Assembly: GCA_018417955.1 (NCBI GenBank)
Contig: JACTVC010000013.1
Location: forward strand, 394,633 to 458,632
Length of the DNA: 64,000 bases
Source of the DNA: Laccaria trichodermophora
Lineage: Eukaryota > Basidiomycota > Agaricomycetes > Agaricales > Hydnangiaceae
Direction: 5' to 3'
The notes under the pieces: generated by a model
Seen by the model: the letters and a program-made list of their open reading frames with translations, nothing else
Told to the model about the DNA's origin: nothing
Databases searched by the model: none
In this document: positions 21,500 through 33,055 of the stretch, piece by piece
Layout: each line of letters starts with the position of its first letter
Numbering within the stretch: position 1 is the first letter of the stretch
Translations under genes and position numbers: made by a program

Positions 21500-23046
21500 T
21501 TAAATCTTATTGGCTGACAAGCCATGGATTTGTCCCAATCTTTCCTTTGCTGCCGCAGCTACCAAATAGAAAATTTTGAGCAATCATACAACAGAAAAAG
21601 AGAGAAAAAAGAAGAAGAAAACCAACCTTCCGCTCGAGCTTTCTTCGCGTCTTCCTCAGCTTTTTTCGCCTTTTCCTCAGCTTCGCGTTTACCTGTCGAC
21701 GTGAATATTACTAACAGCAGCATGTAAAGAAGAAGAAAAAGGAAACCCACTTTGTTCCAGATAAGCCAACACTGCCTTTTTTAAATGCTGTTTTTCCAAC
21801 TGCATCATTTCTTTAAATGCTTTCTTAGTCCTTGCGCAAGCAGCGTCGACTGCATTGTCAAAATCAATTCAAATTCAAACATACACGAAAAGAAAGATCG
21901 TGCTCACTTAAATCATCAAGATCCAGATCGGCTACAGCATATTCCGGTACGGTCTGACGAGAAGGACCGTTCGGAGGTGTACTTGAAGGCCGCGCTGTAC
22001 GTGGCGAAGAGGCGCGCGATGACTGACTGGTACTTCGATCCTCATTGCCCCGAGTCTTCTGGGGTTCTTGCGCCAACTCGAAACTACTACTAGTTCGTGA
22101 AATAGGCTCGGAAATGGGAGTGGACAATATCTTTCTTCTAGGGGTCGCGGTTTGTACTTGTACACCGCTTGTTCTCCGCCGCTTTGCGCTACCAGTCGGC
22201 GTCCAGGATGGATCGCTATCTATAGAACATGACGACGTTATGAACGTAATCGCGGAAGCGTCGAAAGTCTGAATTCGAACCTGGGGAGGATTGTTGATGG
22301 GTTTGTAGCCGTTTTTTTGGTTTATTCAATGGGGGCGCTTCATCTGCTCGCCGAGGCGGCTGGTGAACAGGTCGCCCTTTCTTGGAAGCATTTTCTAGCA
22401 ACACTCTACGTCGATTTTCCTCAACGTTCATCCTCTCTTGATTTGAGACAGACACCCAGCCCTCTGGTGAACTCTTTTCTTCAACAAGAATATCCTTGAG
22501 CAGCATGTGCGGATCCTGATAATCAGAATGCGATATATGGCAATTTTCCTTTAACCAAATCGGCTGGCGCCAGCCCAATTTGAGGGATGGTGTTCCCCAT
22601 AAATAACGGCCCTTCACAAAGGGGTGGGGAACGAGTTCAAACTGCGTTTTAGTCGGCTTCGTATCCGACCAATTCCATACAACCCATTTTTCAAGTATGC
22701 GCGTCCATAGCACATACCTATCAAAAGACGTCAAGTCCCAATAAATATCACCGGGAAGCCCGATGTCATTTTCTGGTGGACCATAGCCGCGCATGGTGTT
22801 GAAGTAAACGCGGCGATCTGATTGCGAGGAATCTTTGAGTCGGCCACTGCGACCATTCGAGGGCGACAGGTCGTACGCATAGATGTCAGGGTCTGCCTTG
22901 TCGGAGATGAAGTGTGTCGTGACGCAGCTCTTCAACCAATATGGGGTTTGATTTCCATTATTTCTCCAGGAGTCGGGGTTTAGCAGGCTAGGACCGGCGC
23001 TACCTGTCTCAGGCTGAGGAGTTGGAGACCCAGCCATGAGAGACAT
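21500..23046 (-). CDS. Uncharacterised basidiomycete protein with GDIYWDL motif and C-terminal coiled coil (paralog A)
   Basis: From ATG at 23046 (MSLMAGSPTPQPETG). The N-terminal half contains YGPPENDIGLPGDIYWDLTS, then WVVWNW, RYLWGTPSLKLGW and a basic, proline-rich linker. Later exons encode a Ser/Pro-rich nuclear-looking segment (GSAKRRRTSG) and, after introns near 21851-21906 and 21698-21755, a Lys/Glu/Ala-rich coiled coil (REAEEKAKKAEEDAKKARAE) ending at TAA 21500-21502. The frame before and after the T run at 22312-22318 (A run on the coding strand) differs by one base; eight instead of seven would join them. The neighbour at 23363-24501 shares the central motif, order and orientation, so this is a tandem duplicate pair. 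No function is known to me. Confidence 0.65.
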
Positions 23047-23362
23047 TGTCGATTTTCTCAGCCATTTTATGCGAATGCACTGAGACAAAACTCGGGTTGA
23101 TAGGGGATGATGTCGGTAGCGATCGAAAACAAGTCTGTGACCGGGAGTCACGGACGTGACGACGAGTTGACTTCAAGGAGCCAACAAGGAGCTTCAACTG
23201 ACAACGTTCAACGTACGCTGTTCAAATGAAGAGAGACCACGAGGTGATAGCGGCAACGAAGGGTCGCGCGCGTCGTGAGCCTTTCAATTCAGATCAAGTG
23301 AGATAAACGATTACAAAATATGGTCATTTGTTTTGCATTCAATGTTATCCATTTACAATATT

Positions 23363-24501
23363 CTACTTGCTAGCGCCAGGAAAGAAAATGGCCAACTTTT
23401 TCCATTCCCGCTCGGCATTCGTGACTTGAAAAAAAAGCATGCCAGTTGAGTTTGATAACGTGAAGAAGCAAAAATTGAACGCACACTTTTCGTCGTGCAT
23501 TCTGTAATCTTGTATTCTTGCGATCTTCTCATTTCGCACTAGCGAAAGGGGTGTAAAGGTTTGATATTAGAACGGCAATATCAATAAAGACGCACGTCTG
23601 ATTTCAAGCTCTTTCCGTCCTTTCTCAGAGTCGATCCACAAATTCTTATCTGGAATAAAGGTAAGTATCTGACTCGAGGGAGCCTTCATATAACCTACAT
23701 AATTCAACTTGATTCAATAAGTCACCCATCGTTGACAAAGATATATTATCTGCTGTTACTGGCGGTTCATTATCACCGGAAGTAAGAAATACGAAAGAAC
23801 CTACATTGCGAAGTTGAGGGCCGATTATTCACAGGGAGGGGACTAGACCCCGAAACTGAAGGGTCTAGTAATGTTAGCAGGTGGTGAATAGGTAATGGTA
23901 TATACCGACCTGCCATAATCTTCCCATCCTCTCCTCCCTCCGAAAAACTCCAAGATGTCCATTGTGGATCGGCCCAGATTTGAGCACCCTGACCTCCGCT
24001 TTTACGAAGGGCTTTTGTAATGTCTTTTGTCAGCGAGGAGAAGTCATGTGAAAAATTAACGAGAAGGATGCCCCTGCTGAGTAGAGTATCGAGACGAAAC
24101 CAGCCAAGACTGAATCGACCTTGAGGATCGAGTGAAGGGTCCGTCGTTCCCCAGAGACAACGATCCGAGAAGATAGGATGGGTCGGCGGCTGGGGTGCCG
24201 ACCAAAGCATCCATTTATCTTGATGTCGTATGAACAATTGAGCGGGGTCGGGGGACAAGTCCCAATAAATGTCGCCAGTGAAACCGTATCCAACTACCGT
24301 GTGTCCTTCTTTCTCGTAGAAGGATGGGGGACCAAAGTGGCCGACTTCCCAGAAGAATATGTAGCGTGGATGGGAACGATAGCTACCCTTGTTTTCAAAG
24401 TGCTTGAGAGAACAATAATTGAACGGTTCACCGGAAGGCAAGGTGAGTTTGCGTGGCAGGTCGAGTGGTGGAGGACTCGTTGAAGGGCGGAAGACATTCA
24501 T
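23363..24501 (-). CDS. Uncharacterised basidiomycete protein with GDIYWDL motif (paralog B)
   Basis: From ATG at 24501 (MNVFRPSTSPPPLDLP). It shares with paralog A the arrangement VVGYGFTGDIYWDLSPD, KWMLWS, RCLWGTTDPS and FSLGW. Three short introns then join exons reading DNISLSTMGDLLNQVE, KNLWIDSEKGRKELEIR and NEKIARIQDYRMHDEK, with a final exon to TAG at 23363-23365 that contains AEREWKKLAIFF. The C-terminal part is predicted helical, similar in character to the coiled coil of paralog A. No catalytic motif is visible. Role unknown. Confidence 0.6.
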
Positions 24502-24887
24502 ATTGGGCGTGGATGAGGAAAATGAACAGCTGTACTTATACCCTGTGCACAACTCGAAGATCGTTAAATGTCATGTTTGACATGACCTGAAAGATGGAGC
24601 CCTGAACTTTGGAAATAGTTGGCCTGGTTGCAATTGCGTCCGACGAAACAAGCGCGCAAATATTTTGTCGACGATGCAAGCATGATAATGAATTAAATAT
24701 ATTCTGCCGATCGTAGAAACGAGCTTTAACCTGCAGCGAGTAATCGGTAATCCTGATGTCCATCTCAAAAGTTTTAGCAAGTATCAATAGCGATGAAAAT
24801 TGATAGTGTAAGGGTAGGTCGTAAGTGCTCACGTCAAGGTCAGTTGATGTCCGTCGATCGTAATTGTCCATTCCAAGGCCAGGGTAG
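24502..24887. other. Intergenic, no supported gene
   Basis: Upstream region of paralog B and 3' flank of the next minus-strand gene. Only short frames without recognisable content. Confidence 0.4.
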
Positions 24888-25988
24888 CTACGATATGATC
24901 CCGGAAAGCCGGCGCTTCACGCGGGAAAGTACCGTCTTGTCAATAGTTGTAGCCTCTGATGGATCATTCTCACCACCGTCATTGCTAGGAAGTGTCGTTC
25001 CTTTGGACCAAGCGACCAGGCCTTCAGGGATGGATCGCAGGGAAACACGCCAATTGGAAGGGAATTTTCGCAATGGGGGTGGATGTGCTTCCGCTTTAAC
25101 TGGATTCGTGGGGTAGATGGTTCGCAACACGACGTCGCGGTCCGCGTCGAAAGCTGCGATGAGGTCGACGGCGTAGTCAGGAATCGAACCTTCAACCTTT
25201 GAGAGAAGATCCTCGGAAGGGTCGTGGTTGTCGGCCTTGTAAATAACGGCCGTTCCGAGACTATTGTTACGACTGTGGCATCGGGTCGATGCGAGTGGGG
25301 GCGGTGAAGCTGGTTTATCCTTATGTCGAATAGGTAAGGGCGTGAGGGGTTCGGGTTTGAGACGCCTCAAGTCATGATCCCGAGGTTTTAAGACAAGTGG
25401 AAGGAGTGTTGAATGTTTATGTCTTTGAGGAAAGGTAAGTTTGTCAAGCAGAGAACGTGGACCGTGACAAAGACGACGGGTACGTAGAGGGCTAGACCTC
25501 CGTGAGATCTCGAAGTACCTCAAGAGATTATTGTCTTCCTTGGAATGATTGCCAACGTTGTCTTCAGGGAAATTGAGATCAGGAGACTGACCGAGAGATG
25601 TTAAGTGCTGCGACACAGTCTTAGATTGTGAAGTGATGACAACCTCCCAGCGCTCCCGCATCCATCGGTCACGCTGAAAAGCTTGGTAGAGAGGCGGGTC
25701 TGTCGCACGATTGGCAAGGAGGTCTTGGAGTCTCACTAGGTCACTTCGCACATCCTCAGCGCGGTTGTTGAGGATAGCTGTCGCGGCTTTGAGGGCGCGG
25801 ATTTGCAAATCTTGAGAAGAGGGTTCATCTTGACAGCGCTGAAAACTACTCCTAAGAGCAGCCTCAGCTTCAGAGTAGCGGGCCAACCTAGGTGGTGCAG
25901 CTGGCCTGGGAGCTGTTGGAGGCAATAGCAAGCTAACTTCTTGCGCCTTGACCAACGGCACCGATGGGGTAGCATATCTAGCCTTCAT
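24888..25988 (-). CDS. Hypothetical basic, low-complexity protein
   Basis: Single open frame from ATG at 25988 (MKARYATPSVPLV) to TAG at 24888-24890, about 366 residues. A possible splice acceptor (TTTCAG) lies about 40 nt upstream, so a 5' exon may exist. The N-terminal third is Ala/Pro-rich then helical (EAEAALRSSFQRCQDE, ILNNRAEDVRSDLVRLQDLL). The middle is Arg/Pro/Ser-rich and probably disordered. The C-terminal part has an acidic-hydrophobic patch (DYAVDLIAAFDADRD) and ends in VKRRLSGIIS. No known domain. Long uninterrupted frame and minus orientation shared with the two preceding genes support it being real. Confidence 0.55.
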   Translation of the reverse strand: MKARYATPSVPLVKAQEVSLLLPPTAPRPAAPPRLARYSEAEAALRSSFQRCQDEPSSQDLQIRALKAATAILNNRAEDVRSDLVRLQDLLANRATDPPLYQAFQRDRWMRERWEVVITSQSKTVSQHLTSLGQSPDLNFPEDNVGNHSKEDNNLLRYFEISRRSSPLRTRRLCHGPRSLLDKLTFPQRHKHSTLLPLVLKPRDHDLRRLKPEPLTPLPIRHKDKPASPPPLASTRCHSRNNSLGTAVIYKADNHDPSEDLLSKVEGSIPDYAVDLIAAFDADRDVVLRTIYPTNPVKAEAHPPPLRKFPSNWRVSLRSIPEGLVAWSKGTTLPSNDGGENDPSEATTIDKTVLSRVKRRLSGIIS

Positions 25989-28065
25989 GAGCAGTTTTCG
26001 ACGATTTTGAGAGGTCAAGCTTACTGAAAGTAAAGCACGGAGTCCTGGAAGAGCGCATGCTCCGTGGATAAGTTGGTACGTTCCTTGTGAGTTCTGTCAC
26101 TTCAAACCATCCCTGAGTGGATAGAGTCATCAAGTTCTTACCCCTAGTACTCGACATGCATTCCGCTTCACATCTTGACCCATCCCTCGCCTATTTGCCT
26201 TGAGCTAAGGCCTAGTTCATGGAAGTTTAGGTAAGGGTTGAATTCAGGTGACCCTAATTACTCAGGTTCACAAGGCTTTGCCATACAGAACCAAGCAAAA
26301 ACCGACGAAATGGTCACAGAACGCAACTTTTTGTTCACAACTGTCCCGACTCAATCCCAGTCACTTGCCATGCACAATTCTACAAATTAAGATGCAATTT
26401 CAAACAGTTGGTGAGCCGAAATACCTGATGAACAAATGTTAACATGCTCACAGATGCTCAACAGGGCCAATGCCTTGCGCATTTGGTGTCTGCCATTCAT
26501 CATGTTTCACTCCGTTGGACCTTTGCGACTCTGTTGTTAAATCTTATACTGGAAATGGAGGTTGGCGTCGAATATACGAATCTCAGAGAGTTTATGTCGC
26601 TGGCGGATGACTACAAGCCGGTTTCTCGAGCTTAGGAGCCATAGACAAAGGTGCGGAATTTACCTGAAATCTCCCGGTTGGAAACCAAGAAGAGGTCTGA
26701 TATTGGCAATAGGTCGATGTACGGTCGCGCGGACGTCTGACTGTGCTCTCTTTTCCCGAAATGCGCATGTTCAGGTGCACAATCCAAAACTCCACGGGGA
26801 CCATTCGCGAATTCGCCGAAGATCAGGCGCGCATATCGTTCTTGATATATGGCTAGTGATAGGTAAACCTTGTTAAATCTTATTTTTTCTGTTATCATAT
26901 ATTCAACGTATCCGCGCCATTTTGCAGTCCTGCTTCCAACGCCAGTTTTTACTTGTGACCAATCCCTCACTGCGTCCTCCTCAAGTGAGGGCTGCTAAAC
27001 CTCCGGATTTTCAAGGAGCCCTTGCTCTCCTTGTCTTTTTGCGGGCGGGTCGGCTCCTTCGGGAGCTCGGTGTCATTGAGGAGTTCAGCATGTTGACATC
27101 AAAGTTGACAACAGGAAGCTATCCCTCCGACGGCGTATCTTGCCCAATCCTATGTTACTGTCTTATCCCGATCATATTCGCCTCGCCATGATCCAAATAA
27201 ACGACTCTATCTATTCTACGTGTATTTGTTTATCGCTCGCACCCACTGTACGGAAGAAGCCAAGAAACCGTGTGTTCTAGAGAAAAGAGCGCAGACCTGG
27301 TGCTAGGCAAGCCTGTTGAGGTAACTTGACAAGGGAATCTTAGAAAATATATGGAGTTTGGGTGGCTGGAGAGGATTTTGAATGTCGCACATGAAGGAGG
27401 GAGGAATGCTTGAAACTTTTTTTCTCCCTTGACATTCAAGCGTGCCAAAGGAGTCGAGGGAACCATTACGAGGCTTGAGGGGATTGTAAAAATAATGGGC
27501 CAAGTAAGTGCTCGCTGCCTTGTAATGGATAGTTGGTCTAAATCTTTTCTCTCAGAACTTCCCTAGCGAGGCCGTCGCTCGAAAGGCAGATCAGCGTTGT
27601 CCTGCCTTAATGCCGCAGCATTTGTGGTGTTGCTATAGGATCAAGTGGCCAAATGGTCCTATATGGCCTGGCCAATCCCTCTATTCGACGCCTCATGGCG
27701 ACTCCTTTGTAACAATTGTTAGCCTGATGGGGTCACACTTAGCGGCCAGAGAATCAGAGCTGAGTCATTCTTACAATACGGCCGCTACTCGACAAAGGAC
27801 GACGTGGACCGCTTGGACCCTTGTTGATCAACAAACAATTAGTGATCTTCCCCGTTCTGGCTAATCTGAAGGCCACCCAGTCTCCATGTTGGATTGTGGC
27901 TCTTGGCCACTATGGCCTCCAGCATTGTCTTCAGAACCGTATAAGAGAAGGGCGACCAAGGACGACAACATACATTTTCTCCTCCTACATCATTTTCTAT
28001 AACCAGCTTTGGTCTGGCTCAAACCCCATCACCCTCATCTCTACCGTCGTCGTTCTCTTGCAACC
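25989..28065. other. 2.1-kb intergenic region, no supported gene
   Basis: Several frames of 60-110 codons occur on both strands (for example around 26560-26970 and 26920-27190), but none has domain similarity, splice support or a paralog in the window. The last about 400 bp must contain the promoter of the AT-hook gene starting at 28066. No transposon ends were seen. Confidence 0.4.
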
Positions 28066-28965
28066 ATGTACTCCCAAGGCTATCATCACTATCCTTCCGC
28101 TTCACATCCCATGTATCCTGATACAGCGCGGGCGCACACCCTTTCCGCAACCCTTAATCCCGGAACTCCCCAATACGAAGAAATCACTCGTCGACCATCC
28201 TACCTACAGAACGAATACGGATACTTTGTCTCAAACGAAGCTCGTGCTGACATGAAGTTTCCTCTCTCGACTGCAGACATGCTCGCTTGCAACACCGGCA
28301 TTGCGGACATGTATCACGAAAATAATATCCTGGAACAGTTCGTCGACCTTGTACCTCCTGAGGTGTATGCAAGGATGGGGTTGCCCGTCCCTGGAGCACC
28401 TGAGGCCCCTGCCAGTCCCACTAAAGCTGCAGCCAAGAGGGGTAGACCGAAGAAGGTTGCTGGTAGGCCTAGGTCTCCTACCAAAGCATCGACTAGGTCG
28501 CCTCGCAAGGCTGCTGCCGCTCCTCCACTGGACAGCGTGACGGAACATGCGGAACCGTCCGGGAGCTCTAGCTCTGCTCCACCTGTTAGCCGTGGTAGGC
28601 CAGTCACTCACGCCAGGGCTGAGGACGAGTTGAGGGCTACAATGTCCGCCTCGACGGCTGCTCGGGTGAGTGTCCTTACCTAGCTCTCAATTTTCGTGAT
28701 GTTGACGTGATGTATAGTTGCGTGGTAGAGCGATGCAGAACGACGCTATGGAAGGAGTTGTGCCCTCTCAGATCTAGTACGTTTCGTCTGGGACACTCCC
28801 ACAAGCTTAGCTCACACGCATTTCGTTCACTCTAGCTCTGCCTCTGTGCTCCCTATGATGTCTGATGGCACTCCCGTAAAGCGAGCTGAAAAGGAACGAA
28901 GGGTTGGCACACGGACGTCTCCTCGCAAGGCCAACAGGGTCGACTATGCACGCCTGAACGACTAA
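28066..28965 (+). CDS. Small AT-hook protein
   Basis: Three exons, 28066-28665, 28718-28776 and 28836-28965, with canonical GTGAGT/GTACGT donors and TAG acceptors, encode about 262 residues. The N-terminal third is Tyr/Pro-rich (MYSQGYHHYPSASHPMYP), followed by a globular-looking segment (ADMYHENNILEQFVDLVPPE). A lysine/arginine-rich region carries the AT-hook core KRGRPKKVAGRPRSPTK, with repeats of SPTKA/SPRKA that are plausible phosphosites. The last exon again contains TSPRKANR. AT-hooks bind the minor groove of AT-rich DNA, so a chromatin-associated nuclear role is inferred. No enzymatic domain. Confidence 0.8.
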
Positions 28966-29160
28966 TCAATTACTGCTATTCTCGCCAAGGCTCTTACGAA
29001 ACTCTTGGAGCTCGTCAGTATCATGATCATTCATCATCGTCACTTTCATTATCTTGTATTATCCGCTGGCGAGCCAGCGTAGACTCAACCCTCATTACTG
29101 TAGCTATTACTCGCATATCGCATCTCATTATAGAATCAGTCACTCATTCCATCTATGCGT

Positions 29161-29431
29161 GATGTCAGTTTATGAAGATCGAGATGGGTATGTGGGCTTC
29201 TCACAGCTTGATCAGTCGACAATGCAGCTAGAAGGCGTCGACGCTATTCAAAACCTTCTTGAAGATATCGTCAGCGTTACCTCACAAGAAAAGGAAGTGA
29301 AGTGTATATCCATCGCCAACACTACCAATACAACTGTTCTCTGGTTTCCCAAATCGCTTACTTCATATTCAAAGGGGGTAAAAGGCAATCCCGCCGTTCA
29401 TGATATGAAGCATCCCATCTCATCGTATTAG
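29161..29431 (+). CDS. Possible small hypothetical protein
   Basis: An ATG at 29161 starts an 89-codon frame (MSVYEDRDGYVGFSQLDQS...) ending at 29431. It is acidic in its first half and has a short helical segment (VDAIQNLLEDIVSVTSQ). There is no domain recognition, no paralog and no splice evidence. It may be noise between the AT-hook gene and the transketolase 3' end. Confidence 0.25.
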
Positions 29432-29513
29432 CATCTCGCATATATCACACATACACATTCTGTCTTTTACGTTCCTTTGTTACTGTATTCTTCTTTCTTC
29501 TTCCATCAACAAT

Positions 29514-32204
29514 CTATTGAGAGAGCTGCTTAATCTTCAATATGATAGCTACAATCATACGTTGATCAGTGGAGGAACATCAAACTTCAACACACAGGAG
29601 GAGTACTTACATTGAGGATCAAGGCCCTGATACGGGATCTGTTCCCATAACCCTCCGCATCCTGTAACATCACAATGAACAACAGCAGTGGATGGAACTA
29701 GTATGACGAGCTCACCCTCTTTCGTGCTACCCATATATCCATACCTAGGTGTCAACTGGCGTTCCAACAACCACGTTCCGAATTTAGACCCGAGCTGGTT
29801 GGTTCCCTCATAAGTGTGTACGTTCATTTAGACAAAACGAGAGAGGACTAACCCCAGTCTTCTGATTGAGAGACTCAACGACGAGGACGAAGGGACTTTG
29901 CCCAATCTTCATGATACTCTAAAACAGGTAGGCATCCAGTGAGCATTGCATGTACATCCAAAACGAAAAGAATAAAAACAATCATACCTGCTCATCAACG
30001 ACATTCAAACAAGCCTTATTAATCAACCCAACATCAAGCCCTCGCTCCCTGCACCTCAAAACAGCATCCCAAGATCTATAAAGCATCTCCCCAAACGAAA
30101 CGACATAGCCAGCCTTGCCCTCGACGATAACGTCGTCCTTGCCCGGAACGAACTTGTAATCGCCCTCAAAGAACCTCGTTCCGTCTTCCTTCAAGATCCA
30201 GGGGACTTTGGAGCGTGTGGAGAAGACGAAGCGGAGACCTCGGTTGAAGAAGACTGTTTTTACTATGGCGATCATTTGAGCGGCGTCTGCGGGGAAGTAT
30301 AGGAAGGATTGGACGTCGGAGAGGCCGTTGTCTGCGAACATGTTGTTTACACCTATGATAATATCAGCACAGCAATTTTTATACCCCAAGGGAGGGTGGG
30401 TACCGAAGTGACATGTGTTATCGGCCTGTATGTAGATAGGTCAACAGTAGTACAGTATATGTTGAAGGAAACACACCATCTAACGTCAACGAAGACATTA
30501 CATTGTTAGCAAAGGTCGTTTCGAACTATGATAATCAACATACCTCATCAACTGCAATAAAAGCATTGCATCAGATAAGCCCGCTAATCAACTCGAAGCA
30601 ACGTACCTCCAGAATGAGAAAAGTGAGAGAGCACATTGCAGTTATTCAAGCGAGCCATAGTAATCTCAGATATCACCATCTCCAAGAACGCAGAGAACGT
30701 AGAGAAAACGCCAAACTTGTCTGGGGCAAAGCCGAAGCCAGCAGCTGCGGAGAAGTTGCTGCGTTCCATGATACCAGAGGAGATGAACACCTCTGGATGT
30801 TTCTGATGAATCCCCTTTAACCCGGTCGATCCCTCAAGATCACCTAAACAAACATCGTTTTCGTCATCAACTATCGTGACGTTGCAGCGTAGAAAGAAAA
30901 CGCACTGTCAATCACCAAGACTTTTTTTACTGCCTCCTCTTTACTCAGGGTATCCAAAACCATATTGACCGCCTCCCCAAACACAACGCGGTTTGCGCCG
31001 AGCTCTTTCGTGGAGCCGATAAAAAGATAAGGGTTCGGTACAGGTTTGATGTCGTCGTAAACGCCTGCGAGGTTAGAATACCCTCTCCCAGCTAGGTACT
31101 TTTCTGCCGATTTGACTGGGATGACATCATGAGCGTGTATGGTGCCTTCGATGTCGGGTATGCCAGTAGCCATGACACGCTTGGAGACCACTGGGATATT
31201 CACGTGAGCTCCAGCGAGATGTGGTTTGTATGATAACGTACCAGCTGCAGGTCCATCATGGGTAACTGCACCGCTAATGGCTCCCCATAGACTGTCAATG
31301 TCCTCTCCTTGGACAGGGAATACCTTGAGGCCGTGGCCCGCGAGCGTCTTAGCGACACTGAACCCCGGAAGGTACTGTGAAGGATGGCCAGAGATAGTGA
31401 CGTCGTTATCGTCAACGATAATCTTCACATTAAGCTTTTGCGCGACCGCGATTCTGGCTGCTTCTGCGTCGTTGCCTTCCTGCTGCGAGCCGTCGGAGCC
31501 GAGGCAAAACACGGTCTTGCCACGATTGGCGAGAGCTACGCCATTGACCAAGGACCTGTCGCATATATTGTGAGGAAGTGGGTGCTCTTGGAGATATAAT
31601 TAACGTACCACATATGCCCGAGACGACCAGACGAGAACTTTACGCCGGGTGTCAGACCCAACTCTGGGTGGCCTGGGAGCTTCGCATGGGCTTCCCGATA
31701 ATGCAAGAGATGCTCTGGGGGAAGAGAACCCTCCATTGCGGCAAGGAGATATTGGGTCGCAACTCGGTGACCTAGATGACCAAATTGTATGAATATATGC
31801 GCAGTTTTCGGGGTGAAACACACGAACCGGCTTCGTCAAAAATGATGGGCACGAACTTGTCAGAGTGCTCGAAGATAGCTAATAACATGCAGACTTCGGG
31901 TACGGTATCGTATGCTCCACCTAATCACGTCAGTCGGCTCCCCAGTTAAACAGAGGGGATAGACAAACCAGTGTGGCCGCTAACACCTCTCGCTGCGCCA
32001 GTCGCCGTGAAATACACGATGGCATCACGAAGAAGTTGGATATTGGCTTGTAGCGTAGCTTTCTCTTCTGCTGATAGTTTCGGTTTGGTTGGGTCCAATG
32101 CTAGTCTGACCTTCGTGTTAGCGGGCTGTACGAAGTACTCAGCACAAGGAAGAAATGTACTTTTTGAACTGCTTGAGATCAATGGCAAATGTATCTGGGG
32201 ACAT
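29514..32204 (-). CDS. Transketolase-family thiamine-diphosphate enzyme
   Basis: Multi-exon gene from ATG at 32204 (MSPDTFAIDLKQFKK) to TAG at 29514-29516. An intron at about 32105-32159 joins to LALDPTKPKLSAEEK. The first domain contains LRDAIVYFTATGAARGVSGHTG, HRVATQYLLAAMEGSLPPEHL and the ThDP-binding motif GSDGSQQEGNDAEAARIAV. The middle (Pyr) domain has GVFSTFSAFLEMVISEITMA, and the C-terminal domain contains FGEMLYRSWDAV, TPRYGYMGSTKEG and CGGLWEQIPYQGLDPQ. Transketolases transfer two-carbon ketol units between sugar phosphates. This sequence resembles the fungal transketolase-like branch more than the housekeeping enzyme, so the substrate is uncertain. No lesion was detected, though not every exon border was verified. 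Confidence 0.85.
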
Positions 32205-33055
32205 GAGTGAAAGACGTGGTAGTTGGTTAACAAGATGGTGTGAGGCGAAACGCGCTCCGATGTTGTGGAGCAAGACCGGGATTTGCCTGCGTCCATGACC
32301 AACTTATGACCAACTCCCGTTGGTGCAAAATTTTGGCTTAGTGAAGTTTCTGTTAATAAGATGGAGTAGAATCGTATTCCTGGACGGTATCTGTACGACA
32401 GATGGAAATATAACCGGAGAACAGACGAGAGAAATTGAGATCGACTACACTTTTCTCGAAGCCTTCCTAACGCAAGTTTGCCCGATGAATGATGGAACCT
32501 GTTGATAAGAATCAGCGACAATTATATAGAGGGATATCGTTGAAAGGAAAAAAGGAATCAGAGAACCGAGACTCGACAGTGGCAGCTCCCCGTAAAGAGA
32601 GTGCTTCAGACGGCACTTCCTAAGCTAACCGGTTGGTGATCGTCATGTATGAAACAACAAATTATGGGGCAGTTGAAGGAGAGGAACTCACCACGAAAAC
32701 CGTGCCCATCGCTGTTGGTGTCCAAGGGAAACAAGCAAAAAAAAAAGATATTTCAAGGTTTGATGTAACTCCGCCATCACTGTCGGAGTGTATCGGAGAT
32801 TTCTCTGATCTCGACCCTTTCACCGGATTGGATTAACGTTGTTCGAAAATCCTCCTGACAAAATTCCGCCTCACCTCTTCTCCAAGTACTCAATCGCAAC
32901 AGGCGACGTTCTTGCATCATCATATTTCACCGTAAAATGTGAGCACCTTTTATCTTATTTTATTACCACAAGTTTCCATGATTCGATCGATTAGTGTGTT
33001 AAACATTGACAATACCTGCAGATAAAACGAATAGTTATTTTCTCTGAGAGAGAAC
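32205..33055. other. Divergent promoter region, no supported gene
   Basis: Separates the minus-strand transketolase-like gene from the plus-strand AT-hook/Cys-rich gene, so it must contain both promoters. A 67-codon plus frame at 32633-32836 is acidic and has no recognisable features. Confidence 0.4.

Noticed and set aside
28231..28611. Minus-strand frames opposite the AT-hook gene
   Set aside because: Shadow frames in GC-rich coding DNA; the plus strand has clean introns and AT-hook motifs.
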